A DNA stretch of 9,407 nt from Acidobacteriota bacterium (GCA_023441255.1 JAEZPW010000127.1:1-9407), one strand, 5' to 3'. Shown: positions 1 to 6,522, counted from the stretch's first letter. Notes: generated by a model not told the origin, from the sequence alone. Program-made: numbers and translations.

Positions 1-25
1 TCCCCACACGATCATCCGCCACAGT

Positions 26-1531
26 TCATTGCTTGGTGAAGTCGCAGACGCCGTTGACGAATTGGGCCGGTGGCGTGGGCGGCGTGGCCCAGGGCTTACC
101 GGGGAAGTCGAAGAACTCGGTCATGTCGGGCATTGACTTGTCGCGCGCGGTGAGCGAGGCGAGTCCCCAGCGCGTTTCGATGAACTTGAGAATGGCCGTG
201 AAGTCCATTGGGGTGTGCGAGACGTAGTTCTTCCTGGCGAATGGTGAAACGATGAAGTTCGGGACGCGGAAGCCGCTGATGTTGAAGTCGAAGCTTGAAC
301 ACGGCTGGCCGAAGCAGTCCTTGGCGGTAATGAGGTCGTTGGGCTTGATGCCATCGGGATTCGGCACGTTGATCGGCGGAACGTGGTCGAACGCGCCGCC
401 GCCCTCGTCAAATGCCCAGAAGAACACCGAGTCCTTCCACGAGGGGCTGTCCATGAGGGCATTGATGAGTTTGGCCGACCATGCCGCGCCACTCTGCACT
501 CGAATGGCCTGGCCGGGCGGAAGGGGGATGCCGGGTCCCGGATTATTGGTGGGATGCTCATCCCGTCCCGAAAAACTACCGGTCTCAATGAATGCCACCG
601 AAGGTAAGGTGCCGTTCTTCACGTCGTTGAAGTACTCGTCGATGGAGACGACGTTCTTCTTCAGTGCCGGATCATTCGAGTCGGTAAAGAAGTTGAAGTA
701 GGTCCACTGGTTGACGTTCCAGTCGGAGACATAGATTTTCCAACTGATGTTCTTGTCGGTCAGCACGCGCCAGATCGTCTTGGCGTTAAGTTGGCTGACC
801 AGCAAGGAATCTGGATGGACCTTGCCCTGCGAAGTCGCGGCGTGGATGAACATGCGGTTGGCCGAGGTGCGGGTCGGAACCGGCGAGAAGAACATGTCAC
901 CCATGGCGAACTGCGAGGCCATGAAGTAGTAGTAGTTGAGGTCGTTCTCGTCGAAGTAGCCCATGGCGCGGTGGCCATCCTGGTCGACGAGCACCTGGTA
1001 ATACTGCGAAAGCCCGTATGCCGTCGCCACAAAACCGTCCATGGGCGAGCCCGGACCTGCGGCTGCAGGGTTGTGCAGGTCCATTGCCTTGTGGCTTTCG
1101 GCCCAGTCCGGAGTCAGATCTTCGGTGCAGATCGATCCCGTGTGATACGGCGCGATCGGCTGGTTAGTGGCCGGAGAGATGTTGTTGGTCGACATCTTCG
1201 CGGCATCCGGGTCGCTGCCGTCCTTGATGAGGCCATCGCTGCTGTTGATCGGAATGTTGTTGCGACGGCGATAATCCGTCATGGCCCAGAAGTAGTGGTC
1301 GAAGGACCGGTTCTCCTGGAACATGATCAGGACGTGATTGACTGCTGTAATGTCGGCAGGTGGTGGTGGATTGCCGCCACCGCCGCCATTACCTCCACCA
1401 TTGCCGCCGGAACCGCCGCCGGGGTTGCTCGGGCTGCCGACCGACCCTGCGGTCCCTCCACAGCCCGTCAGAATAAAAACAAAGAAGAGAACTACAGTGG
1501 AGCAGAGAAGCAAACGATGCTGCGTTGGCAT
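26..1531 (-). CDS. Lipoprotein phosphoesterase (acid phosphatase / phospholipase C-like family)
   Basis: This 501-residue protein probably hydrolyses phosphate mono- or diesters outside the cytoplasm. It starts with a lipoprotein signal: a hydrophobic stretch at residues 8-22 and the lipobox LTGC at 21-24, with Cys24 as the predicted lipidated residue. A Gly/Asn/Pro-rich tether follows (about 31-58). The catalytic domain opens with HVLIMFQENRSFDHYF (66-81) and also shows DEHP (324-327) and DEGGGAFDHVPP (375-386), the conserved blocks of the phosphoesterase family that includes AcpA-type acid phosphatases and bacterial phospholipases C (Pfam Phosphoesterase, PF04185). The extra C-terminal domains of long haemolytic phospholipases C are absent, so the short acid-phosphatase-like form fits better; the substrate cannot be read from sequence. 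The ATG is the only plausible start, because an in-frame stop lies 30 bases upstream; its ribosome binding site is weak. It is transcribed away from the neighbouring peptidase gene's terminator, probably as its own unit. Confidence 0.9.
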   Translation of the reverse strand: MPTQHRLLLCSTVVLFFVFILTGCGGTAGSVGSPSNPGGGSGGNGGGNGGGGGNPPPPADITAVNHVLIMFQENRSFDHYFWAMTDYRRRNNIPINSSDGLIKDGSDPDAAKMSTNNISPATNQPIAPYHTGSICTEDLTPDWAESHKAMDLHNPAAAGPGSPMDGFVATAYGLSQYYQVLVDQDGHRAMGYFDENDLNYYYFMASQFAMGDMFFSPVPTRTSANRMFIHAATSQGKVHPDSLLVSQLNAKTIWRVLTDKNISWKIYVSDWNVNQWTYFNFFTDSNDPALKKNVVSIDEYFNDVKNGTLPSVAFIETGSFSGRDEHPTNNPGPGIPLPPGQAIRVQSGAAWSAKLINALMDSPSWKDSVFFWAFDEGGGAFDHVPPINVPNPDGIKPNDLITAKDCFGQPCSSFDFNISGFRVPNFIVSPFARKNYVSHTPMDFTAILKFIETRWGLASLTARDKSMPDMTEFFDFPGKPWATPPTPPAQFVNGVCDFTKQ

Positions 1532-1545
1532 TGGGCGCCTGGTGA

Positions 1546-1567
1546 CACACGGATTAACTTACGTGTG
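1546..1567. repeat. Short inverted repeat upstream of the phosphoesterase gene
   Basis: CACACG (1546-1551) and CGTGTG (1562-1567) form a perfect 6-bp inverted repeat around a 10-base AT-rich centre. It ends 14 bases before the phosphoesterase ATG on the minus strand. It could be an operator or a small leader hairpin close to the ribosome binding site. With arms this short, chance is also possible. Confidence 0.3.
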
Positions 1568-1678
1568 AATTGACGCTTGCGGCAAAGTTGATGTTGCCCA
1601 GAATTCATGCCAGCTAGAAACTTTGACAATACTCCTAGTCTAGCGGCGAACATCAGTGCCGATGCACGGACAACAGAC

Positions 1679-1707
1679 AAAACGGGACGGGTTGAACACC
1701 CGTCCCG
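1679..1707 (-). terminator. Intrinsic terminator of the serine peptidase gene
   Basis: CGGGACGGG (1683-1691) pairs perfectly with CCCGTCCCG (1699-1707) around a 7-base loop; an extra T-A pair can close the loop to 5 bases. Read on the minus strand the hairpin is followed by TTTTG. It begins about 25 bases past the peptidase stop codon, the expected place, and should insulate the downstream phosphoesterase gene. Confidence 0.8.
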
Positions 1708-1732
1708 GCAGGAAGAATAGATTGCTATGTCG

Positions 1733-2824
1733 TTACTTCACCCGGCAGGTCTGCCCAACGGCTTCGTTCCAACCATAGGCGCGAATCCTGTCGCTCATCA
1801 GGACCTTGGTTTTTACGCCGTCCAACTGCGCCGGGATGGTTTCGCGGAGTTGACGACCGTGCTCGACCACGACCAGCACTACTGCCTCAGCCGGATCGAC
1901 GTCATCTGACGACACGCCGACGGCCATAACTGCGTCGTCAAGCATCAGGCGCTGCGCATGGCGCTCCTTGGCTTCCAGTGCGCGCGAGAAGCTGGCCTGC
2001 GCAACGTTGCCGCGCGGCTTCTTCGTAGTGCAGGGGACGGAGTGCTGCGGGCCGCCCACGAACGAAATATTCAGGTCCTTGGCGACCTCACCGATGGGAT
2101 TGGCGATGGTTGTCGTGTTGCTTCCGGCAAAGAGCAGGGCGACCGGCTGTGCCGTGCCGGAGTTGACGATCAGCGAGCCCGAGTCGCCGCCCGCGCTGAA
2201 GCTACGGCTATTGATCAGTACCTGGTTGGTGTAGCTGACGATAAACGTGCTGCCACCGTTGCACTGCGTTTCGTACTGCACGTTCACGTTGGTGTTGGTG
2301 GCGGCGACGCTGGCGCAAGTGAAACCGGTAGTGCGTCCGGCCTTGGCTACGCCCATGTTGACCGCTGGGGTTGCCATTGTGTTTGCAGGGACGCCGACGG
2401 TAAGGATTTGACCCGAACTATCGACCATGCCGGCACGGACCTTGGCGATGGCGGCATCCACGTTGGATCCCAGTTTCACGGCCTGGGTGAAATCGGCAAC
2501 GATGTTTGAATTCGTCGTGGAGCAGTTCGTGTCTACCATGCCGGGCTGCGAGATCGGCTCTGAGTTGGTCGCCTGATCGCTGCGGGCCAGCACGTGGTTG
2601 TTGCTGAGGATGTACTGCCCGGACCCGTTGGTGACCAGTGCTCCAAGCGTTCCGGAACAGCAATAGGTCGTCGTATGGTCGTTCACGTTACCGCCCGAAG
2701 TACCGAGTTTGACGGGCGGCGTTTGCTTGCTTTGGTAAATGGTGAGCGTGCCGGCAGCGAGCAGAACGGCGGCGCAGGCAACGAGAAGCAGGAAGGTCAG
2801 AACGACCCGGGTAGAGGTACGCAC
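1733..2824 (-). CDS. Exported trypsin-like serine peptidase with C-terminal extension
   Basis: This 363-residue protein has a chymotrypsin-fold catalytic core. The likely triad is His77 in SNNHVLA (74-80), Asp123 in NVDAAIA and Ser215 in AGGDSGS (the GDSG block). A hydrophobic segment at about residues 8-28 exports or anchors it. Six cysteines lie in the exported part (55, 56, 101, 170, 188, 265) and may form disulfides. After the protease core, residues about 274-347 form an extra region ending in a block with IPAQLDGVKTKV; I recall similar tails in bacterial proteins related to the plant NAL1 peptidases, but this is from memory. I chose the GTG at 2824, not the reading-frame limit at 3025. 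It has AGGAGG 10 bases upstream, it gives a proper signal sequence, and a good promoter lies inside the longer version. An older start would put 67 unlikely residues ahead of the signal. The substrate is unknown. Confidence 0.85.
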   Translation of the reverse strand: MRTSTRVVLTFLLLVACAAVLLAAGTLTIYQSKQTPPVKLGTSGGNVNDHTTTYCCSGTLGALVTNGSGQYILSNNHVLARSDQATNSEPISQPGMVDTNCSTTNSNIVADFTQAVKLGSNVDAAIAKVRAGMVDSSGQILTVGVPANTMATPAVNMGVAKAGRTTGFTCASVAATNTNVNVQYETQCNGGSTFIVSYTNQVLINSRSFSAGGDSGSLIVNSGTAQPVALLFAGSNTTTIANPIGEVAKDLNISFVGGPQHSVPCTTKKPRGNVAQASFSRALEAKERHAQRLMLDDAVMAVGVSSDDVDPAEAVVLVVVEHGRQLRETIPAQLDGVKTKVLMSDRIRAYGWNEAVGQTCRVK

Positions 2825-2834
2825 AGTTAAAGAT

Positions 2835-2840
2835 CCTCCT
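2835..2840 (-). promoter_or_regulatory. Ribosome binding site fixing the GTG start of the peptidase
   Basis: A full AGGAGG (minus strand) lies 10 bases before the GTG at 2824. It is the best Shine-Dalgarno match in the upstream region and supports GTG over any start nearer 3025. Confidence 0.7.
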
Positions 2841-2895
2841 TGATGAGAAACAAGCCAGATGATCAGGCCGAAGGGGCGCCTCTGAATTGCCGTAG

Positions 2896-2924
2896 AGCAT
2901 ATCCGGAACTCAGGAAATAGGCAA
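2896..2924 (-). promoter_or_regulatory. Sigma70-type promoter of the serine peptidase gene
   Basis: On the minus strand, TTGCCT (2924-2919) and TATGCT (2901-2896) are separated by exactly 17 bases. The -35 element matches consensus at 4 of 6 positions and the -10 at 4 of 6. Transcription would begin near 2889, giving a leader of about 65 bases before the GTG. No comparable promoter was found for the divergent plus-strand gene in the rest of the 2825-3109 gap. Confidence 0.5.
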
Positions 2925-3099
2925 TCGAGAGCTGCTGCTGAACACTGCGAATATGCCGAATTTTGGCCGAGAAATTGCGTGCCAAAGTTGGCCTGTGACT
3001 CTCGAATCTTAGAAGATGCAGGCAAACTTACCGGTGAAACAGTCTTCCAACACCTGAAACGCGCCCACTGCGTCTACAGCCCCAAGAATCGTCGAAAGT

Positions 3100-3104
3100 G
3101 GAGG
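3100..3104 (+). promoter_or_regulatory. Ribosome binding site of the Ser-rich protein
   Basis: GGAGG lies 5 bases before the ATG at 3110. This ideal spacing selects that ATG over the in-frame GTG at 3098, which would overlap the site. Confidence 0.75.
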
Positions 3105-3109
3105 ATCCA

Positions 3110-3871
3110 ATGAGGAAAGTTCTGTTCTTAACTCTCGTTCTGCTTCTGAGCGCGGCGTGGGTAGTGGCGCAGAGCAGCAGCTCGTCGAGCACGCAGTCGA
3201 CGGACAGCAGCTCTCAGTCCGTTCCTGAGGCCTCGCAGTCAGGTAGCAGCGCGAACCCGGGCAGCAGCGCTTCCCAGAGCAGTTCGCCGAGCAGTGCATC
3301 GCCCAGTAGTAGTGCCTCACCGAGCGGCAGCGCGTATCCGCAGTCGAGCGAACCCAGCAGCGCTTCGCCCAGCTCGCAGAGCGGCAGCAGCTCCCAGGGC
3401 AGCATGGGTTCCAGCAGCAGTTCGTCCCCGAGCAGCAGCTCACAGAGCGGCAGCAGCAGCTCACAAAGCGGCATCGGCAGCGCCAGTGGCAGCTCTTCGT
3501 CGCAGGGCGGCGTCGCCAGTGAGTCCAGCTCTTCGGCCAGCCAGACCGTGCAGGGATGCCTGCAGGGCTCCAGCGGCAACTTCACCCTTACCGCCACTGA
3601 CGGCAAGAGCTACCAGCTGCAGGGCGAAACGGCTCAGTTGAGCAACTACATCGGACAGGAAGTGTCCGTTTCGGGCATTCCGGTCGCAGCCAGCTCCGCT
3701 TCGGAAGGCGCGAACCCGTCGGGCTCCAGCGCGAGCTCCAGCCAGAGCGCAGGCGCTTCGGCAGGCAGCAGCTCCAGCACCAGCCCGGCTTCGGCCACTG
3801 GCACAGCCGCCACGCTGACCGTCAAGAACGTTACCAAGGTTGCCGACACTTGCTCGCCTTCCAGCAAGTAA
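3110..3871 (+). CDS. Secreted Ser-rich protein with a split 'TVQGCL' beta domain
   Basis: This 253-residue protein begins with a classical signal peptide (about 1-20, cleavage near VVA|Q). Residues about 22-144 are a low-complexity run of Ser with Gln, Gly, Pro and Ala, encoded largely by AGC, TCG and CAG codons. A compact segment follows (about 145-192), with TVQGCLQGSSGNFTLTATDG, then YQLQGETAQLSNYIGQEV and a strand ending VSG. I associate this with a small secreted domain common in acidobacteria (I believe DUF5818, from memory). A second Ser/Ala-rich stretch (about 193-231) interrupts it before a final strand segment, LTVKNVTKVADTC (about 236-248). Cys150 and Cys248 are the only cysteines and could be joined by a disulfide. 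The function is unknown; a surface, matrix or stalk-like role is only a guess. The gene is probably monocistronic, with its own terminator. Confidence 0.85.
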   Translation: MRKVLFLTLVLLLSAAWVVAQSSSSSSTQSTDSSSQSVPEASQSGSSANPGSSASQSSSPSSASPSSSASPSGSAYPQSSEPSSASPSSQSGSSSQGSMGSSSSSSPSSSSQSGSSSSQSGIGSASGSSSSQGGVASESSSSASQTVQGCLQGSSGNFTLTATDGKSYQLQGETAQLSNYIGQEVSVSGIPVAASSASEGANPSGSSASSSQSAGASAGSSSSTSPASATGTAATLTVKNVTKVADTCSPSSK

Positions 3872-3892
3872 ATCCCAAACATTTCAACACCC

Positions 3893-3920
3893 TCGCGGGC
3901 CATGGGCCCGCGATTTTTTT
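3893..3920 (+). terminator. Intrinsic terminator of the Ser-rich protein gene
   Basis: TCGCGGGCC (3893-3901) and GGCCCGCGA (3905-3913) form a perfect 9-bp stem with a 3-base loop, directly followed by seven T residues (3914-3920). It starts 21 bases after the stop codon and separates this gene from the sigma-factor operon. Confidence 0.93.
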
Positions 3921-4006
3921 GCCCTGCCGGGACTAGGTGTTTGAACGTCCTCGCCGGCCTGAACACGCGCCTGTCCGACGATGCGCGCGCCAGGCCTCAT
4001 TTCTAC

Positions 4007-4035
4007 TTGCCGCCTTGGCTTCCGCCCGATATTTT
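4007..4035 (+). promoter_or_regulatory. Candidate sigma70-type promoter of the ECF sigma operon
   Basis: TTGCCG (4007-4012) and TATTTT (4030-4035) are separated by 17 bases. The predicted start is near 4042, giving a leader of about 70 bases before the GTG at 4115. The match is moderate, and autoregulation by the ECF factor itself from another site is possible. Confidence 0.35.
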
Positions 4036-4051
4036 TTCCCCGCGCCCGTAA

Positions 4052-4088
4052 CTTTTCACGGTCAGCCGAGCATTACGTAGGTGAAAAG
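4052..4088. repeat. 8-bp inverted repeat upstream of the ECF sigma gene
   Basis: CTTTTCAC (4052-4059) and GTGAAAAG (4081-4088) are perfect inverted copies with a 21-base spacer, ending 26 bases before the sigma-factor GTG. The layout fits either a dimer-binding operator just after the candidate promoter or a long-loop stem in the mRNA leader. No T-run follows, so it is not a terminator. Confidence 0.45.
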
Positions 4089-4114
4089 CAAGTGCGTTCC
4101 CCGGCGGAGATCGC

Positions 4115-4684
4115 GTGAAGGCTGTTGGACACCAGCAAGAAGTGAGTACGGACGAGTATCGGATCGGTGGAGAAAGTGAACGGCTTCTGATCGAGGCCGC
4201 GCAGCAAGATCCGACCCGGTTCGCCGTGCTCTACGAAGAACACTTTGACCGCGTGTATGCGTTCGTCGCGCGGCGTGTGCGCGACCGTGACGAAGCGGAA
4301 GACGTCACCGCCGAGGTGTTTCACCAGGCCCTCGCAAGCCTGGGCACATTCGAGTGGAGAGGCGCTCCGTTTGCCGCGTGGCTCTTCGGCATCGCGGCAC
4401 GGGTGATCGCACGCACATGGCAACGCAACGGACAGCGTCGCGAGATAGCGACGGACGATTTACCGGACGCGGGCAGCGATGATGACACGGAGCGGCGGGC
4501 CATGCTCGCGCAACTCATCGACACACTGCCCTCCGACCAGCGGCAGGTGATCGTCCGCCGCCTGCTCGATGGCCGAAGCATACGCGAGATCGCACAGGAA
4601 TTGTCGAGAACCGAAGGCGCGGTCAAGCAGCTTCAATTCCGGGCGCTGCAGACGCTGCGTTCCAGACTCAGGAGTGGACAATGA
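4115..4684 (+). CDS. RNA polymerase sigma factor, ECF subfamily
   Basis: This 189-residue protein has the standard two-domain ECF architecture and should direct RNA polymerase to a small envelope-related regulon. Region 2 spans about 37-105, with RFAVLYEEHFDRVYAFVARR, the DEAEDVTAEVF block (59-69) and APFAAWLFGIAARVI (84-98). An acidic linker follows (about 112-127). Region 4 covers about 130-183, with LPSDQRQVIVRRLLDG and the helix-turn-helix SIREIAQELSRTEGAVKQL (155-173). The GTG start at 4115 has GGAG 5 bases upstream; an in-frame GTG at 4142 is a weaker alternative that would shorten the variable N-terminus by nine residues. Its last codons overlap the start of the next gene as ATGA, so the two are translationally coupled, the usual arrangement for an ECF factor and its regulator. 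There is no C-terminal extension. Confidence 0.93.
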   Translation: MKAVGHQQEVSTDEYRIGGESERLLIEAAQQDPTRFAVLYEEHFDRVYAFVARRVRDRDEAEDVTAEVFHQALASLGTFEWRGAPFAAWLFGIAARVIARTWQRNGQRREIATDDLPDAGSDDDTERRAMLAQLIDTLPSDQRQVIVRRLLDGRSIREIAQELSRTEGAVKQLQFRALQTLRSRLRSGQ

Positions 4685-5763
4685 GCAACACCAGCGTGAT
4701 GGATCAACTGAATGACGCGATCGAGAGCTTCATCGCGGGAGCGGACGGGAACCTCATGGCCGGTCCTGAAGACGAAGAGAGTAACAAAGAGGCTCGCGAC
4801 CTGTTCGCGACGGCGCGGGAATTCCGCTACATCGCACGGCCCGAGTTCAAGACGCGGCTGAGAAGTGAGCTGCAGTGGAAGGCCGCAGCGAAGGCCGCAA
4901 GCACACATGAGCCAGGGGCGGCCCTCGACAATACTGACGTCCTGCCCACGCTCTTTGGCAAGGGATACGGAGCGTTCCCCGTCCATGGGCGGAACTTTGT
5001 TGCCTCAATGATGCTGCATGCGGCCGCGTTGGCGCTGGTTATCGGTTCCGGCCTATGGGTGGCGCAACACCGTGATGAGGTGAAGCACGAGATCATGAGC
5101 ACCCTGATTGACCCGGGCGAGTATGCGCTGCCACCGGCCCCGACGGAAGCCGGCGGAGGTGGAGGCGGCGGGGATCGCGATAAAATCGCGGCGTCCAAGG
5201 GCAGCGCGCCGCGCTTCGATCGCCAGCAGATCACGCCGCCCATGGTGGTCCTGCGTAACTCGCAGCCGAAGCTCCCAGTGGAGCCGACGCTGGTGGGTCC
5301 GCCCAGCCTCGTATTTCCTCACACCAGTCAGACGGGCGATCCGATGGGCGCTATCCTGACGGCGTCGAATGGACCAGGTTTTGGCGGGGGTATCGGAAAT
5401 GGAACGGGCGGCGGCATTGGTAGCGGCAGTGGGCCGGGCTTGGGGCCTGGCTATGGGGGAGGGATCGGCGGGGGGATCTATCGAGTCGGTGGCGGAGTAT
5501 CCGCACCGCGCGCGATCTTCGAGCCCGATCCTGAGTACTCCGAGGAGGCCCGCAGGGCCAAGTACCAGGGATCTGTCGTGCTTTGGGTGGTTATCGGTCC
5601 GGACGGCAGGCCGCGCGACATTCGCGTGCAGCGCTCGCTGGGTATGGGACTGGACGAAAAGGCGATCGAGGCCGTGCGCAAGTGGCGATTCGACCCCGCG
5701 AAGAAGGACGGACGCCCCGTCGCCGTGCAGGTCAATATCGAGGTGAACTTCCGGCTGTACTGA
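4681..5763 (+). CDS. TonB-family protein with anti-sigma-like N-terminus, partner of the ECF sigma factor
   Basis: This 360-residue, cysteine-free membrane protein is coupled to the ECF gene by a 4-base overlap. Its cytoplasmic N-terminus (about 1-104) contains MDQLNDAIESFIAG and, after an acidic patch, ARDLFATAREFRYIARPEF followed by a KTRLRSEL helix. This pattern resembles the N-termini of sigma-associated regulators. It lacks the H-x3-C-x2-C zinc motif of classical anti-sigma factors. One membrane helix (about 105-127) contains Ser109-x3-His113, the signature of TonB helices that contact ExbB/ExbD. Outside are a Pro/Gly stretch (about 150-164), a Gly-rich linker (about 233-272) and a TonB C-terminal domain (about 278-360). 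That domain shows the PEYSEEARRAKYQGSVVLWV start, VIGPDGRPRDIRV, and the KAIEAVRKWRFDPA block. What is seen is the fusion; dual anti-sigma and energy-transducer function is inferred. The TonB domain is certain; the N-terminal role is not. Confidence 0.88.
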   Translation: MSNTSVMDQLNDAIESFIAGADGNLMAGPEDEESNKEARDLFATAREFRYIARPEFKTRLRSELQWKAAAKAASTHEPGAALDNTDVLPTLFGKGYGAFPVHGRNFVASMMLHAAALALVIGSGLWVAQHRDEVKHEIMSTLIDPGEYALPPAPTEAGGGGGGGDRDKIAASKGSAPRFDRQQITPPMVVLRNSQPKLPVEPTLVGPPSLVFPHTSQTGDPMGAILTASNGPGFGGGIGNGTGGGIGSGSGPGLGPGYGGGIGGGIYRVGGGVSAPRAIFEPDPEYSEEARRAKYQGSVVLWVVIGPDGRPRDIRVQRSLGMGLDEKAIEAVRKWRFDPAKKDGRPVAVQVNIEVNFRLY

Positions 5764-5783
5764 CGATCCACTTCCGCAAGAGT

Positions 5784-5814
5784 AAAGGCGCCTCCAATTG
5801 CGGAGACGCCTTTT
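5784..5814. terminator. Bidirectional terminator between convergent genes
   Basis: AAAGGCG (5784-5790) pairs with CGCCTTT (5807-5813), continuing past one mismatch with CTCC (5792-5795) and GGAG (5802-5805) around a 6-base loop. TTTT (5811-5814) follows on the plus strand and the AAA at 5784-5786 supplies a T-run on the minus strand. It lies 20 bases after the TonB-like stop and 30 bases after the DUF4142 gene's stop, so it can end both transcripts. Confidence 0.85.
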
Positions 5815-5844
5815 CGTCCATCAGCGAACTTTCAGCCTATGACT

Positions 5845-6516
5845 TTACTTAGGAGGCTGGGTTGATGCAGCAGTCGTCTGTTGGCTGCCCTTCTTGCTCG
5901 ACGTGTTCGACTTCTCGTTCTGCATCGCGCTGCGCGCCATGTCGAGGTGCTGCTCAAGAACCGGGGCGGTCTGCGACGCGTACTGCTTCACGTCCGGGTC
6001 CTGCGCGTTCGCAGCTTTGTCCTTGAACTCGCGCACGTCACGTTCATGATCCTTGACCTGCATCTGCAGGAATGCCCGATCAAACTGATCGCCATCGAGC
6101 TTCTTCAGGTGATCCAGCTTGGCCTGATGCTTCTGGTCGACCTTGTCAGGTATCTGGACATTTTCTTTCTGCGCCAGGTCCTTGATCTTCGACTGGTTCT
6201 GCTGGTGATCGTCGATCAGCTTCTGTGCAAGTTGTTTTACCTGCGGGTTATTCGATTTTTGCAGCGCAAGCTGTGCCACCTGGATTTCAGCCATATCGTC
6301 TTGCGCGGCCTTCTTTATGAACTCCTGCTTGCTCGTGGCCTGCGCACCGTTAGACTGCCCCATGCTACCCGACTGTGACTGGCTGCTCATAGCCGGCTGG
6401 TTTTGCGCGTTAGCACTGCCCGAACTGCTGGACTGCGAGGATCCCTGCGCGTATCCGGGCAGCGCCATAAGGCCCATCAGAGCCAGGCAAAGAACGGACT
6501 CCTTCACCAATTTCAC
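5845..6516 (-). CDS. Exported DUF4142 (ferritin-like helical) protein
   Basis: This 223-residue protein begins with a signal peptide (about 1-24, cleavage near GYA|Q). A Ser/Gln/Gly-rich linker (about 25-62) then leads to a mostly helical domain (about 63-200). That domain, with SKQEFIKKAAQDDMAEIQVA, KQLAQKLIDDHQQNQ and the HERDVREFKDKA helix, matches the DUF4142 family, predicted to be a four-helix bundle of the ferritin-like kind. Candidate polar or metal-type residues include Glu77, His104, His157, Glu158 and His190, but metal binding is not shown. The C-terminal tail is Ser/Thr/Lys/Gln-rich. Function is unknown; such proteins are usually periplasmic. I chose the GTG at 6516 because AGGAGG lies 6 bases upstream and the product then starts with a normal signal peptide. 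The outer GTG at 6534 abuts its own purine run with no spacer. It appears monocistronic. Confidence 0.88.
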   Translation of the reverse strand: MKLVKESVLCLALMGLMALPGYAQGSSQSSSSGSANAQNQPAMSSQSQSGSMGQSNGAQATSKQEFIKKAAQDDMAEIQVAQLALQKSNNPQVKQLAQKLIDDHQQNQSKIKDLAQKENVQIPDKVDQKHQAKLDHLKKLDGDQFDRAFLQMQVKDHERDVREFKDKAANAQDPDVKQYASQTAPVLEQHLDMARSAMQNEKSNTSSKKGSQQTTAASTQPPK

Positions 6517-6522
6517 TGTTTC

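Noticed and set aside
791..1573. Long plus-strand open frame (260 codons) opposite the phosphoesterase gene
   Set aside because: It lies opposite a well-conserved gene, its product is a low-complexity Val/Arg run with no domain, and it has no fitting start context.
1623..1628. Perfect TTGACA on the plus strand as a -35 element
   Set aside because: No -10 match occurs at 15-19 bases and no plus-strand gene follows.
2825..3025. N-terminal extension of the serine peptidase to 3025
   Set aside because: The extension has no signal-like or domain content, a promoter candidate lies within it, and AGGAGG precedes the GTG at 2824.
3009..3464. Minus-strand open frame encoding a Cys/Ser-rich 151-residue product
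   Set aside because: It is the mirror of repeated Ser and Gln codons in the Ser-rich gene, which automatically gives Cys/Ser-rich antisense frames.
3170..3540. AGC/CAG-rich stretch as a microsatellite or CRISPR-like array
   Set aside because: Units are irregular, there are no constant-length spacers, and the pattern is explained by Ser/Gln codons in a real gene.
5881..6378. Plus-strand Leu/Val/Arg-rich open frame opposite the DUF4142 gene
   Set aside because: It mirrors Gln/Lys/Asp-rich helices of DUF4142 and has no ribosome binding site or domain.
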